Source: Candidatus Odyssella thessalonicensis L13 (lineage in GTDB: Bacteria > Pseudomonadota > Alphaproteobacteria > Paracaedibacterales > Paracaedibacteraceae). From it: a stretch of 64,000 bases of DNA. The stretch spans positions 62,001-126,000 of the forward strand of contig NZ_AEWF01000005.1 in assembly GCF_000190415.1 (NCBI RefSeq), in the 5' to 3' direction. Each line of letters starts with the position of its first letter. The first letter of the stretch is position 1. Below the pieces are notes generated by a model. That model saw only the letters and a list, made by a program, of their open reading frames with translations. It was not told the origin of the DNA and did no database searches. The translations under genes were made by a program, and so were the position numbers. Below are positions 8,807 to 17,417 of this stretch, one piece after another.

Positions 8807-9427
8807 TTATCCTCTCTTCTGCTCTAATAGCTTTTGGGCATCATGTCGAAGGTCCCCTTGGGGACCTACGTGACGATAAAGGGTTTGGCGGGTAATGCCA
8901 AGTTCCTCACAGAGCTCAGTTATATTCGTTTCGGGCTTGCCCATGGCAGCTTGGGCTAGACGCAGTTTAGCGACCGTCATCTTATGTTTTCTTCCACCTT
9001 TTCGTCCTCGTGCTCGGGCCGCTGTTAAGCCCGCTTTTGTCCGCTCGGAAATAAGCTCTCGTTCATATTCAGCTAAGGCTGCAAAGATCCCAAAGATAAT
9101 TCGGCCTGCCGAAGTGGTAGTGTCGATATTAGCTCCTTGGCCAGTCAAGACCTTAAGGCCAACATTACGGGTTTGCAGCTCATAGACAATATTAATAAGG
9201 TGCTGTAGATTTCTGCCTAATCGATCCAGTTTCCAGATTACCAGGGTATCTCTTTCTCGAAGAGATTTTAGGCAGGCTGTTAAGCCGGGCCGTTCGTCCA
9301 GCGTACCACTGGCGTAATCTTCATAATGAGAATTTGCTTCCACCCCAGCATTTAACAGCGCATCTTTTTGCAAGTCTAGGACCTGCGACCCATCTGCTTT
9401 GGAAACTCGCATATAGCCTATCAGCAT
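8807..9427 (-). CDS. Serine recombinase, Tn3 resolvase/invertase family (intact)
   Basis: 206 residues from the ATG at 9427, which follows an AGGTGG site; a GTG three codons earlier lies inside that site and is not the start. 'MLIGYMRVSKADGSQ' carries the nucleophilic serine, 'LVIWKLDRLGRNL' and 'RPGL' the active-site arginines, 'GANIDTTTSAGRIIFGIFAALAEYERELI' the dimer helix region, and 'ELCEELGITRQTLYRHV' the C-terminal helix-turn-helix. It catalyses site-specific recombination at short res/inversion sites. No transposase or obvious res site adjoins it; it lies 45 bases after a small AbrB-like gene within the duplicated block, and its copy at 23863-24482 is broken. Confidence 0.85.
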   Translation of the reverse strand: MLIGYMRVSKADGSQVLDLQKDALLNAGVEANSHYEDYASGTLDERPGLTACLKSLRERDTLVIWKLDRLGRNLQHLINIVYELQTRNVGLKVLTGQGANIDTTTSAGRIIFGIFAALAEYERELISERTKAGLTAARARGRKGGRKHKMTVAKLRLAQAAMGKPETNITELCEELGITRQTLYRHVGPQGDLRHDAQKLLEQKRG

Positions 9428-9472
9428 AAAACCCACCTATTCAAAACAAACTTTTAAATATTTATTATGATT

Positions 9473-9688
9473 TTATTCAGGCTTTTCTTGCTGAAGCTGT
9501 TGCTTAACCTTTTCTAGGATTTCCTTATTCTCAAAAATCCACTTTTCTGAAAAAGGGATCTCTGTATAAGGAGTTAAGGTCAATTGTCCATTTTCTCCTT
9601 TTCTAACGCGGTAACTACTGACTCCTTGAGATAATTCCCCCAAGCTCACCCTCCCTTTTGAATCTGGGCGCAGAACAATTTCTTCCAT
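9473..9688 (-). CDS. Small AbrB/antitoxin-like protein
   Basis: 71 residues ('MEEIVLRPDSKGRVSLGEL...'). The 'LRPDSKGRVSLGEL' stretch resembles the swapped-hairpin DNA-binding start of AbrB/MazE-type proteins, and the 'TPYTEIPFSEKWIFENKE' block is found in small antitoxin-like proteins of that kind; a role as regulator or solitary antitoxin is plausible but not shown. I use the inner ATG, preceded by GAAGGA: in the second copy (23602-23817) the longer upstream frame is shifted but the sequence from this ATG is preserved nearly unchanged. It precedes the serine recombinase in both copies, so it may regulate it. Confidence 0.6.
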   Translation of the reverse strand: MEEIVLRPDSKGRVSLGELSQGVSSYRVRKGENGQLTLTPYTEIPFSEKWIFENKEILEKVKQQLQQEKPE

Positions 9689-10066
9689 ATCTGGATCCTT
9701 CTCTTTATGTCTTGGTATATTTTTATAAAGCACAAAACCTTTTTAAGCAATATAGCAAACTATTCAAGATAAGATAATTGGCAAAAAGAGAAAAAATGCT
9801 TCAGTAACCTTTCCCACTTAACAGATCAAAACACCCCATCACGCAAACGATCGATTATGTGACAATCTTCTCAGCTTCACTTTGGAGAGGAAAACTTGTC
9901 ACTTAATAAGTAATATAATCTATGTATTGCAAATGGCATAGATGAAATTAAGTTACTCGAAAGTGAAAGGTATACCGAGTCCTGAAAAGAGGGAATTAAT
10001 CTCCCTAATAGAATCTGGATCCTTCCGGCCAAAAAGACAAAAGAAATATAGCTGCCGTGCTGATTC

Positions 10067-10745
10067 GGCTTTGTTGCAAAAATTTATAAAGGTTAGGAGA
10101 TAGTATGAAGCTTTGGTATTTAGATGGCATAAACACCGAATTGCCTTTCAACAAGACGCACTTCTCCCATGAGTCCTTGACCATAGTACCATGCTCTCAG
10201 TTGACCTTTTCCCTCGTGGGGGCAAGTACCCTCTTCCTTGAGCTCCTTGATTGCTACATGATAGGAAGCTGCTTTATCTGTATTGATGGTATTTGGTATT
10301 TCCCAGTCCTTAAGCTTCCTAAGAGCTTTAGATAGAAAGCGCTTAGCTGCATTGATGTTTCTTGTAGAAGAGAGATAGAAGTCTATGGTGCGCCCATGCT
10401 TATCAACGGCTCTGTACAAGTACTTCCATTGCCCTCTTACCTGACATACGTTTCATCGACACGCCAACTAAGACCAAGAGATGGGCGCCAGAAGTAGCTC
10501 AACCTTTTCAACATCAAAGGCGCATAGTGCTGCACCCAATGATAAAGGGTAGTATGATCAACCTCTATACCACGCTCAACCATCATCTCTTCTAGATCAC
10601 GGTAGCTAATTCCATATTTACAATACCACCTAACACAGCTTAGAATTATTGCACCTTGATAGTGACGCCACTTAAAGTCATTCATAGGAAGCCTATTAGC
10701 TTTTTACTTAATCTAAAAAGATCTCCAACTTTTTGCAACAGCGCC
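10067..10745 (-). mobile_element. IS6-family element (type C ends), transposase broken
   Basis: 679 bases bounded by 'GGCTTTGTTGCAAAAA' and 'TTTTTGCAACAGCGCC', imperfect inverted ends of the IS26 kind. Contains one frameshifted transposase. A sister copy is at 28279-28958. Flanking 8-mers do not match, so the sides have been rearranged since insertion or it arrived by replicative cointegration. Confidence 0.85.
10120..10685 (-). pseudogene. IS6-family transposase, frameshifted
   Basis: N-terminal part 'MNDFKWRHYQGAIILSCVRW' to 'WRVDETYVR' (10437-10685) contains the first DDE aspartate in 'RVDETY'; the second part (10120-10419) continues with 'YRAVDKHGRTIDFYL' and 'NTINTDKAASY' (second Asp). 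Comparison with 28410-28898 shows that a single base is missing near 10430. The original tail with the final glutamate is lost or altered. IS26-like transposases make cointegrates and drive deletions, which fits the scrambled surroundings. Confidence 0.85.
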
Positions 10746-10749
10746 TGGC

Positions 10750-10899
10750 GGACTCGTCCATTATTTATTTCCACCTTTAGATGCAAAAACAGCCGCACAG
10801 ATACGATATGGTGAATCTCTCCTCAATAATTGGATGAAATTAGTTAAAAAGGATCGAGATAAATTGGTTATCCTCTTGCCCTCGAGTCCTAATAAATAG
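10750..10899 (+). pseudogene. 3' remnant of an unknown gene cut by the IS6 element
   Basis: Immediately to the right of the IS end a plus-strand frame stays open for 49 codons with protein-like composition ('GLVHYLFPPLDAKTAAQIR', '...WMKLVKKDRDKLVILLPSS') and stops at 10897-10899. No start codon or ribosome site; most likely the C-terminal end of a gene whose front was removed by the IS. Family not recognised. Confidence 0.4.
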
Positions 10900-11025
10900 A
10901 AGTGATGGGTTAGCTTGTTGGTAAGGTAATATATGTTTGGTAGATTCTGCATAACAAATATGTAAGTAAGATGGGGATACGTAATCAGGGAAAGATAAAT
11001 TCCTAAATTTCTTTGTTTTGATCAA

Positions 11026-11054
11026 TTGACATGTTATAGTAAAATTACTATATT
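11026..11054 (+). promoter_or_regulatory. Promoter of the HigBA-type operon
   Basis: TTGACA at 11026-11031, a 17-base spacer, and TATATT at 11049-11054: a near-consensus sigma-70-type promoter. It overlaps the apparent TTG start of the longest toxin frame, which shows that translation must start later, at the GTG at 11074. Confidence 0.7.
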
Positions 11055-11073
11055 ATTTAGTGAAGAGTTTCTA

Positions 11074-11424
11074 GTGAAAAAGCCAATATATTGGGTAGGG
11101 AGTTCAAAGGACGATTTGCTAGCATTCCCGGAAAGTGTTCGGAACGAAGTTGGATATGCTCTTTATGTTGCACAGTTAGGGGATAAACACCCCTCAGTTA
11201 AACCGTTGAAAGGATTCAAAGGAGCAGGAGTGCTTGAAGTAGTGGAAGACTATGATTCTAATACATATAGAGTGGTATACACTCTTAAGCTTAAAGATGC
11301 GATATATGTTCTCCATGCCTTCCAAAAAAAGTCTAAACAAGGAATTTCAACCCCTCAAAAGGAGATAGATCTTATTGAAGCTAGATTGAGGCGTGCACAA
11401 GAAGATTATTCTAGGAGACGATGA
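11074..11424 (+). CDS. higB: HigB/RelE-type (Gp49-like) toxin
   Basis: 116 residues from the GTG at 11074, preceded by GAAGAG at 11062-11067. 'KPIYWVGSSKDDLLAFPESV', 'GDKHPSVKPLKGFKGAGVLEV' and 'YRVVYTLKLKDAIYVLHAFQKKSKQG' are diagnostic of the phage-derived Gp49/HigB family (DUF891), RelE-fold mRNA interferases that cut mRNA on the ribosome. The conserved basic C-terminal 'FQKKSKQGISTP' is present. Toxin-first order and a 4-base overlap with the XRE antitoxin gene are typical of HigBA. A longer frame starting at TTG 11026 runs through the promoter and is not credible. Confidence 0.85.
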   Translation: MKKPIYWVGSSKDDLLAFPESVRNEVGYALYVAQLGDKHPSVKPLKGFKGAGVLEVVEDYDSNTYRVVYTLKLKDAIYVLHAFQKKSKQGISTPQKEIDLIEARLRRAQEDYSRRR

Positions 11425-11744
11425 TGATAGATATTATTAAAGCTGATGACAATATATTTAACGATCTGCAGGTTAGTGAGCCTGAAGAAGCCTTGGCTAA
11501 GGCTGCTCTAGCTCGAAAGATTCATAAGATTATTACTCTCAGAAAGCTCACACAAGTTGAGGCTGCTGCAATTTTAAATATTAAGCAGCCGGATGTATCA
11601 GATCTAATAAGAGGCAGATTACATAAATTTTCGATGGACCGCCTTATGCACCTCTTAAATCTTCTGGATTGGGATGTGGAAATTGTTGTACGGAAAAAAA
11701 GAGGAAAGAGCAGGCGAGGAATTACTCATGTAATTGCCGCCTAA
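11421..11744 (+). CDS. higA: HigA-type XRE-family antitoxin
   Basis: 107 residues with a helix-turn-helix 'LTQVEAAAILNIKQPDVSDLIRGRLHKFSM' (about 49-78) of the XRE/Cro type found in HigA (COG5606) antitoxins, and a basic tail 'KKRGKSRRG'. It overlaps the toxin's stop codon (ATGA), so the two are made in fixed ratio. The protein should neutralise the toxin and repress the promoter at 11026. Whether the module is addictive here, on a chromosome full of mobile DNA, is unknown; it looks intact. Confidence 0.85.
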   Translation: MMIDIIKADDNIFNDLQVSEPEEALAKAALARKIHKIITLRKLTQVEAAAILNIKQPDVSDLIRGRLHKFSMDRLMHLLNLLDWDVEIVVRKKRGKSRRGITHVIAA

Positions 11745-11780
11745 TCCTTTTTAATAAGAGGAAAAATAAGGGGGACTTTC

Positions 11781-12023
11781 TTAAATGATCCTTATATTTT
11801 CATCAGCATTTAAAAAGGCTTTTACTACACTGTCCGCGGGTCTCTGCTTCAATTGTTGAGATGGTTCTAACGCCTCCGCTCTTCGCGAATCTCTTTGGAA
11901 TTTTTCAGAGACCTTTTCAAGAAAAATATATACTCCAATTTTTGTATGAATATCTTTTTTCTCGAAGATATCCTTATATTTTCCAGCAAATTCTTGAAAT
12001 CTAGGATCAAGAATCTTAGCCAT
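11781..12023 (-). CDS. Small hypothetical protein
   Basis: 80 residues ('MAKILDPRFQEFAGKYKDIF...'), soluble, rich in charged helix-forming residues, convergent with the HigBA operon and 36 bases from it. No family recognised and no strong ribosome-binding site. The frame has believable amino-acid composition but could be chance. The stretch to 12319 on its other side holds nothing else I can identify. Confidence 0.35.
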   Translation of the reverse strand: MAKILDPRFQEFAGKYKDIFEKKDIHTKIGVYIFLEKVSEKFQRDSRRAEALEPSQQLKQRPADSVVKAFLNADENIRII

Positions 12024-12319
12024 AATCTCATTATAAAGATTGCTAAATTATATAGCTGGACAAATTTTTTATCTACATTAGGAATTCATATCCCCGAAAG
12101 AACGTGATAAGGATTCTAAAATAGAAGTATCGTTGCAGTAAATCTCTTTAGAGCAAGATATGCCACTCCAATTACTTCCTTTGAGCATCTTTATAGAAGA
12201 GACAAATTTTTTGAATACTGTTCAAGGGCAAAAATTTATGCACAAATAAATAGTGGACGCCCTTTGTTTGTGATAAAAAATATTACAATATTTATTTAGA
12301 ATATTAGAGAAATATATTT

Positions 12320-13618
12320 ATGTTAAAATTATCTTTTATTGCATTTTTATTTACTCTTAAAGGTCTAAATGTCCTTTCAGCAGATCCTTTGCATGAAATA
12401 GAAGAAGGTGAAATCCGGCCTCTAGAGTTCTCCTTAGATAACCTTGCAGAGGAGGTTCAAGTTCATGTCCTTTCATTTTTGAATAATGAAGACTTAGGTA
12501 ATGCTCGCCTGTTATCTAAAAAATATGACACCCTTATTACCCAGGAGATCTTGAAATGCCAGTCCTTTAAAGACCCCAAAATTCTGATCATTCCATTTTC
12601 TTCCGAAATTTCATTTCCAAGTATAGGAGACAAAATAATTTCTTTTTTAAGTCGTGCTCAAAGTAGAATTGTGGTTGCTTCCGATAGAATTACAAGCTTG
12701 CCCCTTGCGCAAAGGCTCGCTAGTTTATGTCAAAATAATCCTGATTTGCGCGTGCATGTCATTTGGGGTGAAAATGTAATAGGTAGTGTATTAGAAGAGT
12801 TTAAAAAATCTCCTCAAATTGAATTTCGTCAAGTTATCCCTTCTGAAGGAAGAATGCATAATAAATTTTACCTGATTGACGATATGGGAACCATCACCGG
12901 TTCCCCAAATGCAACTTATAAAGCGTTCAACTCCAATATTGAATCCTTTGTCTTTATTTTAGATCCTACTATTAACAGGATTTTTCTCCACTATTATGAA
13001 TATCTTACGTGCGCAAGCTCTGAGCAAAATTCTCGTTACTTATCACTTCGACAAGAGTTATCAGAATTTAATGGAAGAAGGAATAACCCTATTAACCTTT
13101 GGTTTGCCCCAATAATTCACATACCAAACTCTATTATAAATACCATTAAAAGATCTGAACAAATCGACATCAGTATGTTTCTTATCAGTCGAGGAATTAA
13201 CCCTGGCTCCGACATTATTCGTACGTTGGTTGAAGAAGCACGCCAAGGAGCTACTATCAATATGAGGCTTGATAGTGAAAACCTGAAATATCCTTTAGCT
13301 AAAAAGGCAGTACTTGATATCCAAGAGCAGAAGGAGTATTTTGCAGCAAGGCGCAAGCCCCTCTCTTTTAATTTTTCAGCTGTAGAACTGAAAGAGAACG
13401 AGGCTTATCTGCATGATAAACTTCTAGTAATTCTCAAGCGACATAATCAAGAAAAATGGGTTATAATTGGGTCGGCAGGGCTATCTACAAACGTGCAAAA
13501 AAATATTAACTGTGAAAATATGGTGTTAATTAAAAATATTTACATTTATGACTTTTTTAAAAAGCATTTTGACGCTATCCCTCGTAGCCAAAAGATAAAA
13601 CAGATCACCCAGTTTTAG
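12320..13618 (+). CDS. Secreted F-box protein with a phospholipase D-like (HKD) domain
   Basis: 432 residues. Signal peptide 1-20 ('FIAFLFTLKGLNVLSA'). F-box-like motif at about 38-75: 'LDNLAEEVQVHVLSFLNNED' followed by 'RLLSKKYDTL', matching the LPxExxxxIlsfLxxxDL...vskxw pattern of eukaryotic F-boxes. Then a two-half PLD fold: first HKD 'MHNKFYLIDD' (H180, K182, D187) with 'TGSPNAT', second 'LHDKLLVIL' (H365, K367; the Asp is replaced by Leu) with 'IIGSAGLST'. PLD-family enzymes cut phosphodiesters in lipids or nucleic acids. The F-box could recruit a host SCF ubiquitin ligase through Skp1, as shown for Legionella F-box effectors. Likely an effector; a fragment of a related PLD protein is at 45755. 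Confidence 0.75.
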   Translation: MLKLSFIAFLFTLKGLNVLSADPLHEIEEGEIRPLEFSLDNLAEEVQVHVLSFLNNEDLGNARLLSKKYDTLITQEILKCQSFKDPKILIIPFSSEISFPSIGDKIISFLSRAQSRIVVASDRITSLPLAQRLASLCQNNPDLRVHVIWGENVIGSVLEEFKKSPQIEFRQVIPSEGRMHNKFYLIDDMGTITGSPNATYKAFNSNIESFVFILDPTINRIFLHYYEYLTCASSEQNSRYLSLRQELSEFNGRRNNPINLWFAPIIHIPNSIINTIKRSEQIDISMFLISRGINPGSDIIRTLVEEARQGATINMRLDSENLKYPLAKKAVLDIQEQKEYFAARRKPLSFNFSAVELKENEAYLHDKLLVILKRHNQEKWVIIGSAGLSTNVQKNINCENMVLIKNIYIYDFFKKHFDAIPRSQKIKQITQF

Positions 13619-13679
13619 AGTTTAGCCAATTGGTATATTTAATTTAACGGGATAACCAATAAATAAGGAGGAGAAAAAA

Positions 13680-14459
13680 ATGAGATTCCCTAATCTAATA
13701 AGACTAACACTTTCTTTTCTAATCTTTGCTTCTAGTCAATTCTGTTCAGCAATGCAGAGAGAAAAGGAAGAAAGTCTCCAATACGCCTCTCGTTTTGTTT
13801 TTCTAGAAGAGCATTTAAACATATCACCTTCACTTAAACAATTTTTCATGGATACTTCTGAGGAGGAGCTTCGAGATAAACTAAGCTGGATTCCCAATAT
13901 TCAGCAGTTTCATTCTCCTGAGCTTAACGAACTTTTTAGAAAGTATAAACCTACATCAATCAATATCTTTGAGGTAATAATTTTAAATACTCTTTATGAT
14001 AAATTTAAGGACAGTTTTGATACCTTGATTAATGTAGCAAAGGCTGGTCATGCAGACGCTCAATATAAAGTTGCTACCGGCCTCTGTTTTGAAGAAGATG
14101 AAAACAGTCAACGTCTAGCTAAAGAACTCCTGCATAAAGCTGCAGCCCAAGGCCATAGGGATAGCATTTATAAATTAAGTGATGCTTATAATAGAACCGC
14201 CGATTATTATCAGCTCGAGAAAAACCCTCATATTGCCTATTTGCTTTGCCAGGAAGCAGCTGCAATGGGGCATGAAGAAGCTCAGCTTGAACTAGCTTCT
14301 GCGCCTCTGGATGGCACCTTTGGCCTTCCTAAAAATTACAGTTTGGCAAGAGCACAAATTAAGTCTTTGGCAGATAATGGCAACCAATTGGCAGTAGAGA
14401 GGTACAATTATTTAAAAGATAAGACTGAAGAGGAATACGATTATCTCTCAAACTTATAA
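13680..14459 (+). CDS. Secreted Sel1-repeat protein
   Basis: 259 residues with a signal peptide ('LIRLTLSFLIFASSQFCSA'), an unassigned N-terminal helical region, and three to four Sel1-like repeats from about residue 119: 'AKAGHADAQYKVATGLCFEE', 'AAAQGHRDSIYKLSDAYNR', 'AAAMGHEEAQLELASAP'. Sel1 repeats are TPR-like helical hairpins that mediate protein contacts and are common in host-interaction proteins of intracellular bacteria. A good AAGGAGGAG site precedes the ATG. It lies 61 bases after the F-box/PLD gene in the same direction, so the two may be co-expressed. Partner unknown. Confidence 0.75.
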   Translation: MRFPNLIRLTLSFLIFASSQFCSAMQREKEESLQYASRFVFLEEHLNISPSLKQFFMDTSEEELRDKLSWIPNIQQFHSPELNELFRKYKPTSINIFEVIILNTLYDKFKDSFDTLINVAKAGHADAQYKVATGLCFEEDENSQRLAKELLHKAAAQGHRDSIYKLSDAYNRTADYYQLEKNPHIAYLLCQEAAAMGHEEAQLELASAPLDGTFGLPKNYSLARAQIKSLADNGNQLAVERYNYLKDKTEEEYDYLSNL

Positions 14460-14683
14460 TTTGCAATATAAGTTAAAGATTCTTTCTTACTTTTTAAAGA
14501 TGAGGCGCTGACTGCAGATCTCTTAAATAAGTGTACTTGCTCTCTTAATAAGGGTATCTTTTAAAAATAACAGAGATTGCAGCAGACTAAGAAGTACACT
14601 TAAACTCAACTATATCTCTTTCTGAAGAGTAGAACTCTCAGAATAAGTAGACAAAAGATTATAAAGGTCTACCACTTTATGAC

Positions 14684-14841
14684 GATAGCTGAGGGGATAA
14701 CGTAAGTACCAGCGTAAGCATTGCAAGATAACTTCGGGAAGGAAATGTCGATATCTGAACTCTTTAGGTTTCATTGCAGTGACCATTTATTAGATAATTT
14801 ACCCATAACCTAACAACTTCTCAAGAATTTGCAACGGAACC
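14684..14841 (-). mobile_element. IS6-family fragment (type A), 5' part of transposase plus one end
   Basis: Matches 6442-6600: start of the same transposase and the end 'TTTGCAACGGAACC'. The other end is lost. It abuts an IS5 fragment directly at 14842, an IS-into-IS junction. The surrounding gap 14460-15142 holds only this IS debris. Confidence 0.75.
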
Positions 14842-15008
14842 ATCTAGCAAGCGTTGGGTTGTCGAGCGCTTCTTTGCTTGGATGAAACCAGCTCGCAGAT
14901 TGCTGATCAGATTTGATAAAAAGATCAGTGTCTTCCAAGCTTTTCTTGATCTCTTTTCTGCTATTACTATCTATAGGAAGCTCACCTCATGATTTTTCAG
15001 ATAGGTTC
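14842..15008 (+). mobile_element. 3' fragment of an IS5-family element
   Basis: Encodes 'KRWVVERFFAWMKPARRLL' through the terminal 'AITIYRKLTS' stop at 14990-14992, then the IS end 'TTTTTCAGATAGGTTC'. This is the C-terminal fifth of the transposase seen complete at 18441-19205, in opposite orientation. Truncated by the IS6 fragment on its left. Confidence 0.85.
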
Positions 15009-15142
15009 TAAAATACTAGTTATACAAGTACTTCTCACAAGAATGCCCGTTTCTATGATGAAGAATGTTAGTAAATTTTGGTTTTCAACTGACTACTATC
15101 TAGTAAAATCATCATCCTATCTCGATAAATTTAAAAAGCTCA

Positions 15143-16288
15143 CTAAATTTGTAATAAATTCGAAAATGGAATTAGGTCAACCCTTTCCCATTTAAAACCG
15201 CCCTCTTTATCTGGCTCCCGTCCAAAATGTCCATAGCTAGCTGTGCGTGTGTAGATAGGTGAATTAAGATTAAGATATTTTCTAATGCCTAGTGGTGAAA
15301 GATCAAAATGCTTTTGGATAGAAGAAGCCAAGCAAGCTTCTTCTATCTTTCCTGTACCATGCATATCAATATAAAGAGATAGTGGATACCTTAAGCCTAT
15401 TGCATATGAGAGCTGTAATGTACATTTTTTCGCTAAACCAGCAGCTACAATATTCTTTGCTAAATAACGAGCCATATAAGCAGCCGAACGATCTACTTTT
15501 GAAGGGTCCTTTCCGGAAAAAGCTCCTCCTCCATGAGGCGCAGCTCCTCCATAAGTATCAACAATAATTTTTCTTCCAGTTAAGCCAGTATCAGCTTCAG
15601 GCCCTCCTATAACAAAACGTCCGGCAGGATTAATATATAAATAATCTTCTTCGCACATCCATCCGTTTGGGAGACTATCAAATATAATAGGGCGAATTAT
15701 TTCCCGAATCTGGCTTATTGTATAATCAGGATGATGTTGTGTTGATACGACGATTGAGTGGCTTTGCACTGGTTTATCGTTCACATATCGAATTGCAACT
15801 TGGCACTTCGCATCAGGGCCAAGAATGTTTTTTAAATTAGAAGAACGATGGAATTTTAAGTTTTTTAAGATTTGATGCGCATAATATATTGGAGCTGGCA
15901 TAAAGCTCTCTGTATCAGAGCAAGCATAGCCAAACATAATCCCTTGATCACCAGCTCCTTCACTTCCTATGCCTCGTACAATGTCTCTTGATTGCTCATG
16001 TAAGTAATTCTTAATTTTTAGAGTCTTCCAGTTAAAGTGCCTTTGCTCGTAACCAATATCCTTGATAATGTTTCTCACAAGGTTATCAGTTTTTTGTATA
16101 GAAAGATTAGCACCTGAAGTTTCGCCAAAAATTAAGACAGTATTTTTTGTTACTACAGTTTCAATAGCTGTATGAACTAATGGGTTTTTGCTTAGAAAAG
16201 TATCGAGGAGGCTATCTGAAATAATATCACAGAGCTTATCAGGATGGCCATCAGAGACAGATTCACTTGCAAAAATATAATCTCGCAT
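15143..16288 (-). CDS. metK: S-adenosylmethionine synthetase
   Basis: 381 residues, full length. Makes S-adenosylmethionine from ATP and methionine in the cytoplasm. 'ASESVSDGHPDKLCDIISD' is the N-terminal signature with the ATP-site histidine; 'GSEGAGDQGIMFGYA' is the hallmark ATP loop, and 'GGGAFSGKDPSKVDRSAAY' the phosphate/metal-binding signature. Metal-binding aspartates and the K of 'GKDPSKVDR' are present, so the enzyme should work. Supplies the methyl donor for the methyltransferase gene that follows on the same strand upstream (pcm). The 306 bases upstream show no SAM riboswitch that I can recognise. Confidence 0.97.
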   Translation of the reverse strand: MRDYIFASESVSDGHPDKLCDIISDSLLDTFLSKNPLVHTAIETVVTKNTVLIFGETSGANLSIQKTDNLVRNIIKDIGYEQRHFNWKTLKIKNYLHEQSRDIVRGIGSEGAGDQGIMFGYACSDTESFMPAPIYYAHQILKNLKFHRSSNLKNILGPDAKCQVAIRYVNDKPVQSHSIVVSTQHHPDYTISQIREIIRPIIFDSLPNGWMCEEDYLYINPAGRFVIGGPEADTGLTGRKIIVDTYGGAAPHGGGAFSGKDPSKVDRSAAYMARYLAKNIVAAGLAKKCTLQLSYAIGLRYPLSLYIDMHGTGKIEEACLASSIQKHFDLSPLGIRKYLNLNSPIYTRTASYGHFGREPDKEGGFKWERVDLIPFSNLLQI

Positions 16289-16594
16289 TTTGTATTCTCT
16301 CCCTGCTTTCCTTATTTGTTATGGCTTTTGAGCCTATTATGTAACTGATTAAATATGTTACAGATTTATTTCCAATAATTTGAGAATATGTCAAAAATCC
16401 CTACTACATAGCCAGATAAAAAGATTTATTGCTAGGATACACAAGTATACTTGGTTATCTGATTTTTGTTCTTAGCTCACCAAGTCGCTCTTTTTTCAGA
16501 CCTGTTTTATCCAATTCATTATCAATAAACCCAAAAGCTACTATATTTATTAGCGTGCCCAGATAGTATGAGAGGAGAACCATAGGTGTTCATC

Positions 16595-17251
16595 CTAGTG
16601 AGTTTTTTGTTCTTTTCCTGTCATTGGCACAAAACGGACAGGTAAAAGGTATTCTTCTTCCATACCTGCTTCTGTTTTCGTGATCCTAAGAAGATCTTGC
16701 TGACCAAATTCTCCTACGGGTATAATAAGTCTGCCTCCTAGCTTTAGCTGGTTTAAAAGAGCTCTAGGTATATGCTCAGGTGAAGCTGTTGCTATAATAG
16801 CATCAAATGGGGCTGCTTCAGCCCATCCTTCATATCCATTTCCTATGCGTACTTTAATATTAGTATATCCCAGTTGTTTGATAACACTTTGAGCTTCCCT
16901 TGCTAGAGGTTCTACGATTTCAATCGTATAAACCTCTTGACATAACTTAGAGAGAATTGCTGCTTGATAACCACAGCCGGTACCAATTTCTAAGACTCTG
17001 TCCGTTGATTTAATTCTAGCTGCCTCACTCATAAAGCTAACAATATATGGCTGTGAAATAGTCTGACCATAGCCAATAGGAAGTGCAGAATCATTATAAG
17101 CAAGATATCTTATATTTTCTGGCACAAAGAGATGGCGAGGAACCTCTCTAAGAGCTTTTAAAACTTCTTTATCACGTATATTTCTTGCTTCAATCTGAGT
17201 TTTAACCATTAATTCTCGTTCTCTTACATACAAATCAGCTTGATTAGGCAT
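16595..17251 (-). CDS. pcm: Protein-L-isoaspartate O-methyltransferase
   Basis: 218 residues from the ATG at 17251, which follows GGGGGAG; a start 15 codons earlier would add a hydrophobic stretch ('NILCYIILCFLG') but has no ribosome site. The enzyme methylates isoaspartyl residues in aged proteins with SAM to start their repair. 'EVPRHLFVPENIRYLAYNDSALPIGYGQTISQPYIVSFM' region (split motifs 'PRHLFVP', 'GYGQTISQP') and the SAM motif I 'VLEIGTGCGYQAAIL' are diagnostic, with 'DAIIATASPEHIP' as the post-I motif. metK lies ~300 bases further on in the same direction. Confidence 0.93.
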   Translation of the reverse strand: MPNQADLYVRERELMVKTQIEARNIRDKEVLKALREVPRHLFVPENIRYLAYNDSALPIGYGQTISQPYIVSFMSEAARIKSTDRVLEIGTGCGYQAAILSKLCQEVYTIEIVEPLAREAQSVIKQLGYTNIKVRIGNGYEGWAEAAPFDAIIATASPEHIPRALLNQLKLGGRLIIPVGEFGQQDLLRITKTEAGMEEEYLLPVRFVPMTGKEQKTH

Positions 17252-17417
17252 ACGCTCCCCCAGAAAACATAGAATTATATAACAAAGAATATTCATGTGC
17301 GTTCGCTTAAATGCCTAGTCCTTCCTTATAGTAAGTCCAGGCTTATATTTACTTTTAAGTGAGGGCTATTGTTTACTTTAGGACTTAGATAGTGTGCTAT
17401 ACGCCTTCATCTACTTC

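Larger units (their letters stand above)
6605..9880 (-). repeat. Copy A of a ~3.3 kb inverted segmental duplication
   Basis: Read on the minus strand, this block matches 23420-26690 on the plus strand almost end to end: AbrB-like gene, serine recombinase, trypsin-like protease, 124-residue secreted protein, and flanking non-coding DNA up to a shared 'GTCAAATTCAGAAGAG' edge next to the IS6 fragment. All four genes look intact here, while two are broken in copy B. Edges are by eye and accurate to perhaps 30 bases. Confidence 0.85.

Noticed and set aside
10059-10753. 8-base target-site duplications around the IS6-type elements
   Set aside because: Checked for the elements at 6423, 10067, 28279 and 30445; flanking octamers differ in each, so none can be claimed.
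14989-15195. 68-codon plus-strand frame overlapping the end of metK
   Set aside because: Begins in the IS5 fragment's stop region and runs antisense into metK; no independent support.
16289-16594. SAM riboswitch upstream of metK
   Set aside because: I could not find a plausible SAM-I or SAM-II core; the leader is short and shows no matching stems by eye.
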